Assembly: GCF_003284895.1 (NCBI RefSeq)
Contig: NZ_QMDV01000002.1
Span: forward strand, 837,466-901,465
Source of the DNA: Pontibacter arcticus
GTDB lineage: Bacteria; Bacteroidota; Bacteroidia; Cytophagales; Hymenobacteraceae
Direction: 5' to 3'
DNA length: 64,000 nucleotides
Every line of letters begins with the position of its first letter. Within the stretch, counting starts at the first letter, position 1. The position numbers and the translations under genes are program-made. Under the pieces are notes generated by a model. It was not told where the DNA came from, searched no databases, and saw only the letters and a program-made list of their open reading frames with translations. This document shows, one piece after another, positions 53,205-61,612 of this stretch.

Positions 53205-56200
53205 TTACTTCCGTTCCTGTCCGTTGCCCTGCTGCGTACTATCCGTAGGCACATCCTGTATTAACTCTATAGTATCAGTTGAGGCTGGCTGCTGCGCTGG
53301 CTGCAAATTGCTGGCCGGTGTCAGGTTCTGAGGCTTTGTCGTTGTGCTGCTTCCTTTGCCATCCAGTTGCTGAAGTTTCTGTTTCGCTTCTTCCACAATT
53401 TTTTTATCCGGTGATCCTTCAATAATGGAGTTTAAAGTAGCCCTTGCCTGGAACATCTCATTCTGAGCTGCATAATTATCAGCGATCAGCAGGAATGTTC
53501 TGCCCAGCCAATGGTCGTAACCTGAGTATTTGTTGTTGAAGTCGTAAGCGGCATCAAGCGATTCTTTATACTTTTTCTGCTTATACAGAATCTCTGCTAT
53601 CAGGTATTGCGCTTCGGCACCATTCACGTCTGTGGCAGATTTTACAGTTTCCAGCAATTCTGTTAGCGCAAGCGGTAAGTTACCCTGACCATAGGTTGCT
53701 TTTCCTTTGTAAAGTAGGGCAGAATTATAGGCGTTAAGCGCTGCGTTGCCCTGGCTGATCAGTTCATTGGCAATACCTTTCGTACTCTGGAAATCGTTGG
53801 TGCTGTAGTGGCTCAGCATTAAACCGGTGAGTGCTGTCTGCTGTTCTTTTCGGTTTGTAGCCACATCGCGCAGGCGTGTGTAGTATTTGATAGCCTCGCT
53901 GTAATTCTTAGCTTCATACTCCATGTCCGCCACTTTCTGGATGGCACGGTTCACAAACTCAGATTTATTTTCGGCTACCACTTCTTTCATGCGCTGCAAA
54001 CCAACCTGTGTGTTGTTCTGGCGAAGTTGTGCATCTGCCAGGAAATAACGGGCGTTTGCCACATGCGGGCTGTTCGGGTATCCCGTTACATAAGCCTGGA
54101 ACTTAGGGACAGCCTCGCTATACTTTTCATTGAAGTATAATGTCTTAGCAGCCTCAAACTCAATGGTTTCAAGGGCGGTGCTTTCCGGATTAGCCGATTT
54201 ATACTTGTTCAGGTAATCATCAAATTCGCTGCTACGGTTTTCGGTACCCAACACTTCCTGCAAACTATACAAAGCACCGCTGGCTACTGCCGATGATGGG
54301 AACTCGTTTAACACGCGCTGCTGATCGGCAATCGCTTTGGCATTCTGGCCCAGATTCGTATAAGCCGTACCACGTTTCTGCAAAGCATTTGGCACCAGTT
54401 TGCTGTCCGGTAATTGCTGAATAAGCGTTGTAAAAGATGTTACTGCTGCCTGGTAATTTCCGGCTTCATAATCGATGACGGCACGCTGGTACATGGCATC
54501 ATCCAGGTAGCGTGATTTCGGGTATTTCGCGATCAGTTCCTGCAACGCCTGTTTGGCTGGTTCGCTGCGGCCGGTTATACTTAGCACCACCCCTTTCTGG
54601 AACAAGGCATAATCTCGATCCGGAGAACTGGAGGCAATTACGCGTTCGTACAGTTTCAGGGATTCGCCGTAATTTTTACTTACATAATAGGTATCAGCCA
54701 GGCGCACCGTTGCATCGTTATAGTTCGGGTTGCTGGGCTGTATAGCGTCTAGGTAAGCTTTAAAATGCGTAAGCGCTTTGTCGTATTCTTTGGTATTGAA
54801 GTAGGCATAACCGATTCCGTAGCGTGATTTGATATAATAATCGGCTTTGGTGCTCGGCGTTGCTCTGAATACGGCCCCGTAACTGTTAATGGCATCCCCG
54901 TAACGCTGACCAACCGAAAAAGCTTCGCCTTTCACGAAGTGGCTGGATGCCGTAACTTCTTTATCATAAGGATATTGTAACGACTTATCGAGCATAGCCA
55001 CTGCGGCCGGGAATTTTGCATCGTTAAACAGGTTAACGCCGTGGTGGTACGTTACGCGCTGGTAAGTTTGCAGGATACGGTAGCTTTTCTTTGGCAGACT
55101 TTCGATGTGACGAATGGCTTCGGCGTAATTGTTCGAGCTAAAGTATGATTCGCTTAACAACCTGTCAGCTTCTTCGGCCTGCTCTGAGTCCGGGTAATCG
55201 TTTGTGAAACTTGCCAGCGAAGCGATCACTTCCCGGAAATTACCAAGCTCAAAATTTACCTGCGCATACTTTATCGTAGCTGCTTCTGTGATGTCTTTAT
55301 CCTGGTCGTTCTTTCTGGCCTGGTCGAAAGCGGTGAGCGCAAATTGCTTGTTTTCTTCTTTCAGGTAGCTCAAGCCCAGATAATAAGCTGCACTTTGGCC
55401 CAAGGCATCTTTCTTCAGCGCGACCGCTTTAAAGTTGGCAATGGCATTCTTAAAATTATTGTTCTTATAATCCGTGAAAGCCAGTTTATACTGTACCACC
55501 GGCTCGAAAGAACGCTTGCCGGCTGCATATTGGGTAAAGTATTTTTCGGCAGTTTTATAGTCGGCTTTCTGGTAATAAGCGTCGCCTACTAGCAGCGCAA
55601 TTTCATCGGCTTGCTGTACAGGCGGTTGTCTTTTCAGAGCTTCTTCGCCGTACCGGATCACTTCGTAGATATCGTTTTCCTTGTATAGGATTTCCGTAAT
55701 CATGTAGGGTACGATACGCGCGTAAGCCTCGTTCTTCTCCGCAATTTTCAGGTCCGCTTTGGCTGCTGCATAATCCCCTTTTCGGTACGCGATGTAGCCT
55801 GCATAGTAATTAGAGGCGTAAGCAAAACGGTGCTCATCTTCTCTGAAACCGGTAGTCTTGTTTTTATCGAAGTATACTTTGGCGTTATCGAAATCCTTGG
55901 TAGCGAAGTAAGAATAGCCCAGTTTAAACTCCAGTTCTTTGTTCTGCTTGATATTTAATAAATGGGTAGGCGCTTTCTTAAGCAGCTCCACCGACTTTTC
56001 GTAGTTTTTCTTTTCGAAATAGTAAAGGCCTAACTCATAATTAGCAACTGCCGTTTTGGGGTGAGCCGGGTAGTTCTTAGCAAAATTCAGGATCAGCTGC
56101 TCCGCATCCGGGTGCATCAGGTACAAGCCGCTTATGGCGTAATAATACTGGGCATCTGCTGTTTTGGCTTTGTCCCCGATCCGCTCAATATACTTCTGGA

Positions 56201-56360
56201 AAGCTTCCTGCGCGGCGCCATACTTTGCCCGGTCAAAAAGCTCGAGCCCTTCGTGAAAATACTTTTCTTCTGATGTAAAAACCTGCGTATGCTGGGCCAC
56301 CGCTACCTGCGAGCCACCGGCCAGTACGGATGCAAGCGCTATTTTATAAGCTATCTTCAT
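53205..56360 (-). CDS. large periplasmic tetratricopeptide-repeat protein
   Basis: Protein of 1051 residues with a signal peptide ending near GGSQVAVAQH. From about 30 to 990 it consists of TPR and Sel1-like repeats; examples are AVANYELGLYYFEKKNYEKSVELLKKA and QYKLAFTDYKNNNFKNAIANFKA. The tail is Ser/Thr/Pro/Gln-rich. Such giant TPR proteins precede the ExbB-ExbD-TonB cluster in many Bacteroidota and resemble a YbgF/CpoB or BamD-like scaffold. It heads the eight-gene operon; a -7 box is at 56455-56462. Confidence 0.88.
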   Translation of the reverse strand: MKIAYKIALASVLAGGSQVAVAQHTQVFTSEEKYFHEGLELFDRAKYGAAQEAFQKYIERIGDKAKTADAQYYYAISGLYLMHPDAEQLILNFAKNYPAHPKTAVANYELGLYYFEKKNYEKSVELLKKAPTHLLNIKQNKELEFKLGYSYFATKDFDNAKVYFDKNKTTGFREDEHRFAYASNYYAGYIAYRKGDYAAAKADLKIAEKNEAYARIVPYMITEILYKENDIYEVIRYGEEALKRQPPVQQADEIALLVGDAYYQKADYKTAEKYFTQYAAGKRSFEPVVQYKLAFTDYKNNNFKNAIANFKAVALKKDALGQSAAYYLGLSYLKEENKQFALTAFDQARKNDQDKDITEAATIKYAQVNFELGNFREVIASLASFTNDYPDSEQAEEADRLLSESYFSSNNYAEAIRHIESLPKKSYRILQTYQRVTYHHGVNLFNDAKFPAAVAMLDKSLQYPYDKEVTASSHFVKGEAFSVGQRYGDAINSYGAVFRATPSTKADYYIKSRYGIGYAYFNTKEYDKALTHFKAYLDAIQPSNPNYNDATVRLADTYYVSKNYGESLKLYERVIASSSPDRDYALFQKGVVLSITGRSEPAKQALQELIAKYPKSRYLDDAMYQRAVIDYEAGNYQAAVTSFTTLIQQLPDSKLVPNALQKRGTAYTNLGQNAKAIADQQRVLNEFPSSAVASGALYSLQEVLGTENRSSEFDDYLNKYKSANPESTALETIEFEAAKTLYFNEKYSEAVPKFQAYVTGYPNSPHVANARYFLADAQLRQNNTQVGLQRMKEVVAENKSEFVNRAIQKVADMEYEAKNYSEAIKYYTRLRDVATNRKEQQTALTGLMLSHYSTNDFQSTKGIANELISQGNAALNAYNSALLYKGKATYGQGNLPLALTELLETVKSATDVNGAEAQYLIAEILYKQKKYKESLDAAYDFNNKYSGYDHWLGRTFLLIADNYAAQNEMFQARATLNSIIEGSPDKKIVEEAKQKLQQLDGKGSSTTTKPQNLTPASNLQPAQQPASTDTIELIQDVPTDSTQQGNGQERK

Positions 56361-56454
56361 ATATCTCTACTTACCTTTCAGGGTATGTCGTTTACTTTTG
56401 AAGTATAAATAAACCAAATGGCCGTTTATACTTTATTCCTTTAAGAGCTAAAGT

Positions 56455-56462
56455 CAAAGTTA
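56455..56462 (-). promoter_or_regulatory. -7 promoter box TAACTTTG for the TPR-to-TrmB operon
   Basis: Exact TAnnTTTG on the minus strand, 95 bases upstream of the TPR ATG. All following gaps to trmB are 29 bases or less, so this may drive eight genes. Confidence 0.5.
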
Positions 56463-56613
56463 ATAAAAAATGCATGGCTTTGGGCTTCTGTTTTCAATTT
56501 TAGAAGCACCTGCCCAGTATAAACCGGAGTTATACTTTTGAGCCGGGCCAGAACATTATGCAATGTCTATATAATGCTTTCCGGTGCCGAAATATTGTGT
56601 AAATTTTAAATTA

Positions 56614-57666
56614 TCAGGCCTGAACTGCCATCGCTTTGGTAACCGGGTGCAGCATCTTAAAAACCAGTTCCCTTAAAATGTCGCCTTCGCTCATGTTGCC
56701 ACCCGTTATCCCTTTCACCTGCAAATCAGCCACCCGGATAAAGTGAATGATATCGGCACAGCGGCCTAACGGAAAAACTTGCATCGCCTGCTTGTATTCC
56801 TTTACCTTCCAGGCCTGCTGGCCCAGTAATTTGCGCAAGCCGGCATCTGTCTTGTCGAAAGCCATGTGCATGGTTAGCAAGCGTGTGAAAAAAGAAAACA
56901 GTAACGACAGGTTCGGAATGAGCGGGTTGTTCTTGGGGTTTGCTTCAAAATAAAGTATGATCCGATTTGCTTTCAGCGCATCGCGGTTAATCAGGGCTGC
57001 CTGCAGTTCAAAAATATTATACTCTTTGCTGATGCCCACATTTTCCTGCACCACGCGCTCGTCAATGGGTTGGCCGGGCTGTAGGTTTATCAGGAGCTTA
57101 TCAATCTCGTTTGCCAGCCGTGCCAGATCCGATCCGATGAACTCACTTAGCATGACCACTGCCTGCGGGGTAGCTTTTATACTTTTCTGTTTGAGGTAAC
57201 CAGTCACCCAGGCTGGCACCTGGTTGTCGTAAATTTTCTTGGTTGTAAGCAGTACGGCGTGTTTGCTTACCGCTTTAGAAAGACTTTTGCGGCCATCCAG
57301 CGATTTGTGCTTGTAACAGAACACCAGGATGGTAGAGGGCAACGGGCGCTGGAGGTAGGCCTCCAGTTGTTTCATGCCTTCCTCTTTCTCAATATCCAGT
57401 ATACTTTGAGCTTCTTTCACAATAACCACCTGGTAGTCGGCCATCATCGGGAAGCGTTTGGCTTGCAGCAGAATTGTGCCTATATCTACATCTTTCCCGT
57501 AAATAACAACCTGGTTAAAACCTTTCTCGTGCTCCTGCAGGGCATTTGCTTCTATATAATCCGAGATCTGATCTATGTAATACGCCTCTTCGCCCTGCAG
57601 AAAATAGACGGGAGCAAACTGGCGGTTCTTAAGCTTTTCTAAAATGCTTTCGGGTGTATGCGACAT
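56614..57666 (-). CDS. holA: DNA polymerase III subunit delta
   Basis: Clamp-loader subunit of 350 residues. The N-terminal signature PVYFLQGEEAYYIDQISDYIE and later FPMMADYQVVIVKEAQ, VLVFCYKHKSLDGRKSLSKAV-like residues and LIGSDLARLANEIDKLLINL (seen as FIGSDLARLANEIDKL) are typical of HolA. The C-terminal domain binds the ring. It is monocistronic here, with a -7 box at 57702-57709. The start ATG at 57666 is clear. Confidence 0.93.
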   Translation of the reverse strand: MSHTPESILEKLKNRQFAPVYFLQGEEAYYIDQISDYIEANALQEHEKGFNQVVIYGKDVDIGTILLQAKRFPMMADYQVVIVKEAQSILDIEKEEGMKQLEAYLQRPLPSTILVFCYKHKSLDGRKSLSKAVSKHAVLLTTKKIYDNQVPAWVTGYLKQKSIKATPQAVVMLSEFIGSDLARLANEIDKLLINLQPGQPIDERVVQENVGISKEYNIFELQAALINRDALKANRIILYFEANPKNNPLIPNLSLLFSFFTRLLTMHMAFDKTDAGLRKLLGQQAWKVKEYKQAMQVFPLGRCADIIHFIRVADLQVKGITGGNMSEGDILRELVFKMLHPVTKAMAVQA

Positions 57667-57701
57667 AAATGAAAGGCAACTGTGGCAGCGTTTATACTTT
57701 G

Positions 57702-57709
57702 CAAATTTA
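57702..57709 (-). promoter_or_regulatory. -7 promoter box TAAATTTG for holA
   Basis: Exact TAnnTTTG on the minus strand, 36 bases upstream of the holA ATG. An octamer sits just downstream of it at 57691. Confidence 0.55.
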
Positions 57710-57951
57710 GGCCTTCAGCCTGAAACTTGTCTTAAAACTTTATCTTAGATTTGTTGTTAATTAATTTCATCGGTAAATAGCCAGGCAGATCAGGTTATTT
57801 CTCGGTTAAACACTTGTACCATTTCTGAGCTTGCGATACTTTTCAATTTTAGAAAAACTCTAAAACCTTTTCACCTATACTAAGTGTATTACTATAATTT
57901 GATTTAAGTCTGCTCGTATCGCTTTACAAATACCCGATTAGAATTAGTTAA

Positions 57952-58374
57952 ATGAAACAGGAACTTACAAACCCTTTTGGACGCGTATATTTGGTCATAC
58001 ATGAAGATACCCAAAACAGGTGGATACATGTGAACTGGATGGGTTACCTGACAGAAGAAAATATCAAAACTGGCGCTCGCGCCTATGTGGCTGCGCTCCA
58101 AAAAACAGGTTATACATGTGTTTTAAATGATACCCGCCTTATCATCGGTTCCTGGGATCATTCTCTGGATTGGGTTTTAAATGACTGGGCTCCTACAGCA
58201 GCTTCGGCCGGACTTCGCCATTTTGCTATGATTGCGACGCCTGAAAGTTTTGCTAATAACACTGCCTCCGCATTTTACCGTAACCTGAAATCGTTTAAGG
58301 CTGAAGTGTTTGATGATATGGGTATAGCGAAAGAGTGGCTGAAACAATATTCCCTTCCCGAATCAAAAGTATAG
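57952..58374 (+). CDS. conserved hypothetical protein, STAS/SpoIIAA-like
   Basis: Protein of 140 residues; function not recognised. It shows an alternating beta-alpha pattern reminiscent of STAS/SpoIIAA domains: GRVYLVIHEDTQNRWIHVNWMGYLTEENIKTGARAYVAALQ, then VLNDTRLIIGSWDHSLDWV, then LRHFAMIATPESFANNTASAFYRNL. No catalytic residues or signal peptide. It may be a cytosolic regulatory protein. The reading frame is well formed and lies alone between holA and tyrS; no operon partner. AlphaFold-type comparison would test the fold. Confidence 0.65.
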   Translation: MKQELTNPFGRVYLVIHEDTQNRWIHVNWMGYLTEENIKTGARAYVAALQKTGYTCVLNDTRLIIGSWDHSLDWVLNDWAPTAASAGLRHFAMIATPESFANNTASAFYRNLKSFKAEVFDDMGIAKEWLKQYSLPESKV

Positions 58375-58450
58375 GCAGCTGCCACTTTATACTTTTCTCT
58401 TAAAAGCAATAGGTAACCTACTTCCGTTCTTCAATATTGTAACTCTTTTT

Positions 58451-58458
58451 TATCTTTG
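58451..58458 (+). promoter_or_regulatory. -7 promoter box TATCTTTG for tyrS
   Basis: Exact TAnnTTTG, 24 bases before the ATG at 58483. Its last three bases form the TTG at 58456 that a longer tyrS frame would use, which argues that TTG is not the start. Confidence 0.55.
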
Positions 58459-58482
58459 TCAGAACAGACGAATTTGAAATTG

Positions 58483-59787
58483 ATGAATTTAATAGAAGAA
58501 TTAAGATGGAGAGGCATGCTCCACGATTTTATGCCGGGCACAGAAGAACAGTTAGCTTCAGGCATGACAACAGGCTACATCGGCTTTGATCCTACTGCCA
58601 GCTCATTGCACATAGGTAACCTGGCCACTATTATGCTGCTTGTACACCTGCAACGTGCAGGCCACAAACCAGTAGCCTTGGTAGGCGGTGCCACCGGCAT
58701 GATCGGAGACCCTTCCGGAAAATCAGCGGAACGCAACCTTCTGAACGAAGAAACGCTGCAAGCCAACCAGCAGGGCATCCAAAAACAACTCGAAAAATTT
58801 CTGGACTTTAACAGTGGTACCAATGCAGCCGAGATCGTAAATAACTACGATTGGTTCAAGGAATTCAGCTTTCTGGGATTTTTGCGTGAGGTTGGCAAGC
58901 ACCTGACCGTAAATTACATGATGGCCAAAGACTCCGTTAAGAAGCGTATTACGGCTGATGAGGACGGCGAGCGGGCCGAAGGACTTTCTTTTACCGAGTT
59001 CAGTTACCAACTGATCCAGGGGTATGATTTTTACCATTTGTATAAAAACAAAGGCGTAAAGCTGCAGATGGGCGCATCAGACCAATGGGGCAATATAACA
59101 ACCGGTACAGAACTTATCCGCCGCATGGATGGCGGAAAAGCCTTTGCGCTGGTAGGCAAGCTGGTTACCAAATCTGATGGCACTAAGTTTGGCAAATCGG
59201 AAGGTGGAAATGTATGGCTGGATGCTTCCTTAACATCACCTTACAAATTTTATCAGTTCTGGCTTAACCTCTCCGATGAGGAAGCGGAAAAGCTGATAAA
59301 GGTTTATACTTTACTTTCGCAGGAAGAGATTGAACATATCCTTGAAGAGCACAAACAAGCTCCGCATTTACGTGCACTACAAAAAGCCCTGGCTAAAGAT
59401 GTTACAATTCGTGTACACTCCGAAGAAGACTATACAAGTGCCATAGAAGCTTCCGAAATTTTATTTGGAAAAGGTGATTTAGAGACGCTGCAAGGCCTAA
59501 AAGAGGATGTTTTACTGTCTGTGTTCGAGGGTGTGCCCCAGATTGCGATCAGTAAAGCGCAATTTGAAGAAACAGCTAACGTAACCGATCTTTTATCGGA
59601 AGTAACAGGCGGCCAGATCTTCGAGTCGAAAGGTGAAGCCAAGCGTATGATCAAAAACGGAGGCGTAAGTATAAACCGCCAGAAGGTAGACGGTAATGAA
59701 ACACCGGCAAGTTTTGAACTACTGCACGGTAAGTACCTGGTGGTGCAGAAAGGTAAAAAGAATTACTACCTGATTACTGCTAATTAA
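58483..59787 (+). CDS. tyrS: tyrosyl-tRNA synthetase
   Basis: Class I synthetase of 434 residues charging tRNA-Tyr. The HIGH-type motif is SLHIGNL and the KMSKS-type motif is [19 protein letters not shown] and the C-terminal S4 RNA-binding domain (from about 365) complete the family pattern. The ATG at 58483 ([13 protein letters not shown]) was chosen over a TTG at 58456 that falls inside the -7 box. A strong terminator is at 59812-59845. Confidence 0.96.
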   Translation: MNLIEELRWRGMLHDFMPGTEEQLASGMTTGYIGFDPTASSLHIGNLATIMLLVHLQRAGHKPVALVGGATGMIGDPSGKSAERNLLNEETLQANQQGIQKQLEKFLDFNSGTNAAEIVNNYDWFKEFSFLGFLREVGKHLTVNYMMAKDSVKKRITADEDGERAEGLSFTEFSYQLIQGYDFYHLYKNKGVKLQMGASDQWGNITTGTELIRRMDGGKAFALVGKLVTKSDGTKFGKSEGGNVWLDASLTSPYKFYQFWLNLSDEEAEKLIKVYTLLSQEEIEHILEEHKQAPHLRALQKALAKDVTIRVHSEEDYTSAIEASEILFGKGDLETLQGLKEDVLLSVFEGVPQIAISKAQFEETANVTDLLSEVTGGQIFESKGEAKRMIKNGGVSINRQKVDGNETPASFELLHGKYLVVQKGKKNYYLITAN

Positions 59788-59811
59788 CTAATAAACAGTA
59801 TTTTAAGCAAT

Positions 59812-59845
59812 AAAAAAGGGGAATCTGAACAGACTCCCCTTTTTT
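59812..59845. terminator. terminator between tyrS and the Hc1-like gene
   Basis: Stem AAAAAAGGGGA (59812-59822) with TCCCCTTTTTT (59835-59845); the inner part extends with one mismatch. The octamer at 59848 follows. Confidence 0.85.
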
Positions 59846-59865
59846 ATTTATACTTAAATGATAGG

Positions 59866-60057
59866 TTACTTTTTCTCAGCAGAGCTGTTCTTAGCATCCT
59901 GTACTTCCTTGCGGATTTCCTGCGCCATGTTCTTCAGGTCTTGCATCCCTTTACGTACACGCGTACCAGCAGCAGCATTGTTCTTGTCGTAGAACTTTTC
60001 GAAATCAGATTCTAAAGACATTACAAGATCTTTGAGTTTGCTAAAGTTGTTGTTCAT
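59866..60057 (-). CDS. histone H1-like (Hc1 family) protein
   Basis: Protein of 63 residues: MNNNFSKLKDLVMSLESDFEKFYDKNNAAAGTRVRKGM, then LKNMAQEIRKEVQDAKN. This is the Bacteroidota Hc1-like DNA-binding family, with short basic helices; unlike chlamydial Hc1 the tail is not strongly Lys-rich. Probable nucleoid-associated role. Small, so the call is from the conserved core GTRVRKGMQDLK. Confidence 0.85.
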   Translation of the reverse strand: MNNNFSKLKDLVMSLESDFEKFYDKNNAAAGTRVRKGMQDLKNMAQEIRKEVQDAKNSSAEKK

Positions 60058-60161
60058 TAGAGCTTAATTTTAGTTAAAAAATTGGTTTAGTTGCTCTAAT
60101 ATACACATTTAATGATAACATCAAAAGATTAGCAAATTTTAATATATGCCTTTAAAGCAAA

Positions 60162-61400
60162 TTAAGCCGTAACAGAAGAGCTTGAGTAAAGCCCTTTATC
60201 CAGCTTTTGTGCAATTTTTTCGAATGCTGCTATTGTTTCGGAAACATCTTCCAAAGTATGAGCAGCTGTCGGGATAAGGCGCAGCATGATCACATCTTTT
60301 GGTACAACCGGATATACCACGATAGAACAGAAGATATTATAGTTCTCGCGCAGATCCAGCGTTAATTGCGTTGCATCCGGAATCTGGCCGTTCAGGAACA
60401 CAGGCGTTACCGGAGACTCTGTTGTGCCGATGTTGAAGCCTTTTTCGCGTAATCCGGTTTGCAGCGCATTTACCACTTCCCAAAGTTTATCTTTCAGTTC
60501 TGGCTTAGAGCGTAATAATTGCAGGCGTTTCAGGGCACCAATTGTAATGGGCATTGGCAACGACTTGGCAAATATCTGCGAACGCATGTTATAGCGAAGG
60601 TACTCCACTACCTGCTCGTTAGAAGATACGAAGGCACCTATCGTAGCCATCGATTTGGCGAAAGTAGAGAAGTATACATCGATACCATCCTGGCAACCTA
60701 AATGCTCTCCGGTGCCTGCACCTGTTTTACCCATTGTACCAAAACCGTGGGCATCATCAACAAATAAACGGAAGTTGAATTTCTCTTTCATTGCGATCAC
60801 TTCCTTCAGGTTGCCCAGGTTACCAGACATACCGAACACACCTTCTGTGATCACAAGGATGGCGCCACCTGTATTTTCAGCCCAGCGCGTAGCACGCTCC
60901 AACTGTTTTTCAAGGCTAACCATATCGTTATGGCCATACACAAAACGCTTGCCCTGGTGCAGACGAACGCCATCAATAATACAGGCATGTGATTCCGCAT
61001 CGTATACAATCACATCGTGGCGGTCGACCAGCGCATCAATAATAGATACTACGCCCTGGTAGCCAAAGTTAAGCAGTAAGGTATCTGGCTTCTGAACAAA
61101 ATCAGACAACTCTGACTCCAGTTGCTCATGATAGTTTGAATTTCCGGACATGATACGGGCACCCATCGGGTAAGCCATACCCCAGTCTGCAGACGCATCG
61201 GCATCTGCCTTGCGTACTTCCGGGTGGTTAGCCAGGCCCAGGTAGTTGTTAAGGCTCCAGGTCAGCACGTCCTTTCCCCTGAACTTCATGCGCGGTCCTA
61301 TCTCACCTTCAAGTTTAGGAAATGTAAAGTAGCCATGCGCGTAGTGAGAGTGGCTGCCTAGGGGACCTCTGTTGGTCAACAACTTTTCAAATAAATCCAC
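60162..61400 (-). CDS. alpha-oxoamine synthase, candidate serine palmitoyltransferase or sulfonolipid (cysteate) acyltransferase
   Basis: PLP enzyme of 412 residues that condenses an amino acid with an acyl-CoA. The start is GTG at 61400. Typical parts: NNYLGLANHPEV, GARIMSGNSNYHEQLE, PLP-binding DDAHGFGTMGKTGAGTGEH and the Schiff-base Lys in TFAKSMATIGAF. It fits Bacteroidota serine palmitoyltransferase or capnine-forming enzymes better than BioF or Kbl: no bio or kbl partner genes are near. Substrate (serine or cysteate) cannot be told. A -7 box is at 61487-61494. Confidence 0.85.
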   Translation of the reverse strand: MDLFEKLLTNRGPLGSHSHYAHGYFTFPKLEGEIGPRMKFRGKDVLTWSLNNYLGLANHPEVRKADADASADWGMAYPMGARIMSGNSNYHEQLESELSDFVQKPDTLLLNFGYQGVVSIIDALVDRHDVIVYDAESHACIIDGVRLHQGKRFVYGHNDMVSLEKQLERATRWAENTGGAILVITEGVFGMSGNLGNLKEVIAMKEKFNFRLFVDDAHGFGTMGKTGAGTGEHLGCQDGIDVYFSTFAKSMATIGAFVSSNEQVVEYLRYNMRSQIFAKSLPMPITIGALKRLQLLRSKPELKDKLWEVVNALQTGLREKGFNIGTTESPVTPVFLNGQIPDATQLTLDLRENYNIFCSIVVYPVVPKDVIMLRLIPTAAHTLEDVSETIAAFEKIAQKLDKGLYSSSSVTA

Positions 61401-61486
61401 TTGGTATAATGGTTAAGTTATCGGGATAATGATCAGATATTAAGTTCGCTTCAGATAAAAGCGAATGTTGCCTGATACAACGGTTG

Positions 61487-61494
61487 CAAATTTA
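61487..61494 (-). promoter_or_regulatory. -7 promoter box TAAATTTG with -33 TTG for the oxoamine synthase gene
   Basis: Exact TAnnTTTG on the minus strand with a TTG 20 bases upstream, the spacing expected for Bacteroidota promoters (17-23). It is 87 bases before the GTG start. Confidence 0.55.
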
Positions 61495-61612
61495 TAGTTT
61501 TAAAGATTCATAAGCAATCATAACTGCCCTCACTCCTGCCTTTTTAACAACACGATTTTTAAGTTTGCCCGCAAAGCCTTTTCTTTGGTATGAAATTAAC
61601 CTTTCCTGCTGC

